A stretch of 6,147 bases of DNA. Source: JAFASC01 sp034669525. Its GTDB lineage: Bacteria; Pseudomonadota; Alphaproteobacteria; Rhizobiales; Beijerinckiaceae. The stretch is from contig JAXDNH010000179.1 of assembly GCA_034669525.1 (NCBI GenBank), forward strand, positions 1 through 6,147, given 5' to 3'. The notes beneath the pieces are model-generated. The model saw nothing but the letters and a program-made list of their open reading frames with translations, did no database searches and was not told the DNA's origin. Positions within the stretch are counted from its first letter, which is position 1, and the number at the start of each line of letters is the position of its first letter. Positions 5,922 to 6,147 of this stretch are shown here, in pieces. Made by a program: the position numbers and the translations under genes.

Positions 5922-6147
5922 ATGCCTCGGCAACCCCCGCCAGAAGACAAGCAAGCGCTCGACCGCGAGCTCGACTTCGAACTTGAAGAGACGTTTCCCG
6001 CAAGCGATCCGCTCGATGTGACGCGGCCGGCGCCGCACCGCAAGCCTGCGCGCGTCATCATGATCGTCACGTTTCCGTGGGACGCGCCAGAGGACGAGGT
6101 TCATGCGCAGAGCATCGCGCAGGCCCGTGAATTGTCGGCGCGTAGCG
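5922..6147 (+). CDS. Small hypothetical protein with an EETFPASDPL motif, 3' end cut by window
   Basis: The ATG at 5922 opens a frame of 75 codons that is still open at the window edge. The N-terminus is charged and proline-rich, then carries FELEETFPASDPLDV (19-33). Short motifs of the form (E)ETFPASDPP are common near the N-terminus of small uncharacterised alphaproteobacterial proteins; their role is not known to me. After a basic linker (PHRKPAR, 38-44) comes a hydrophobic strand VIMIVTFPW (45-53) and an acidic, alanine-rich segment (DAPEDEVHAQSIAQAREL). No signal peptide or clear membrane helix is seen. The Shine-Dalgarno is weak (AGG at 5910-5912, nine bases before the ATG). The motif gives strong support to the frame; function is unassigned. 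It is separated from the DUF2848 gene by the palindromic repeat and is probably transcribed on its own. Confidence 0.6.
   Translation, partial: MPRQPPPEDKQALDRELDFELEETFPASDPLDVTRPAPHRKPARVIMIVTFPWDAPEDEVHAQSIAQARELSARS

Noticed and set aside
5736..6104. Minus strand open frame across the palindromic repeat and the small 3' gene
   Set aside because: Its segments of the form RAKRSNPG and DCFVAALLAMT are the typical junk translation of this repeat; no real protein is indicated.

Overview
The window is GC-rich DNA, most likely from an alphaproteobacterium of the order Hyphomicrobiales (Bradyrhizobium/Rhodopseudomonas-like or a neighbouring family). This assignment is inferred from three things: GC-rich codon use, a palindromic repeat of the GTCATTGCGAG...GAAGCAATCC type near 5758-5853, and a small protein carrying the EETFPASDPL motif often seen in alphaproteobacteria. 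Nothing here fixes the genus.

Left part (1-3909): the end of a surface or exopolysaccharide locus. A membrane protein of the oligosaccharide flippase (Wzx-like) type reads leftward from 1450 and runs off the window. It diverges, across 120 bases, from a rightward pair: a GT4-type glycosyltransferase (1571-2653, TTG start) and a Tat-exported protein of glycoside hydrolase family 10 (2650-3909). The pair overlaps by four bases and is probably translationally coupled. A plausible scheme is that the transferase builds a lipid-linked repeat unit, the flippase moves it across the inner membrane, and the GH10 enzyme trims or releases polymer outside the cytoplasm. By eye, the GH10 protein keeps both catalytic glutamates but has changed several residues that usually hold xylose.

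Middle part (3910-5739): a DNA alkylation response unit. ada (3999-5084) has all three classical modules and every key cysteine. The gap upstream of it contains AAT-N6-GCAA, the Ada operator pattern known from E. coli. A DUF2848 protein (5077-5739) starts at a TTG inside the last codons of ada, with its own Shine-Dalgarno sequence, so it is probably co-expressed with ada. Its function is not established; parts of it resemble the fumarylacetoacetate hydrolase (FAH) fold.

Right part (5740-6147): an intergenic palindromic repeat with unequal arms, then the start of a small, probably soluble protein that leaves the window.

No RNA genes, CRISPR arrays, insertion sequences or phage genes were seen. 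No wholly new system is evident. The best leads are the altered GH10 active site, the candidate Ada operator, and the ada-DUF2848 coupling.
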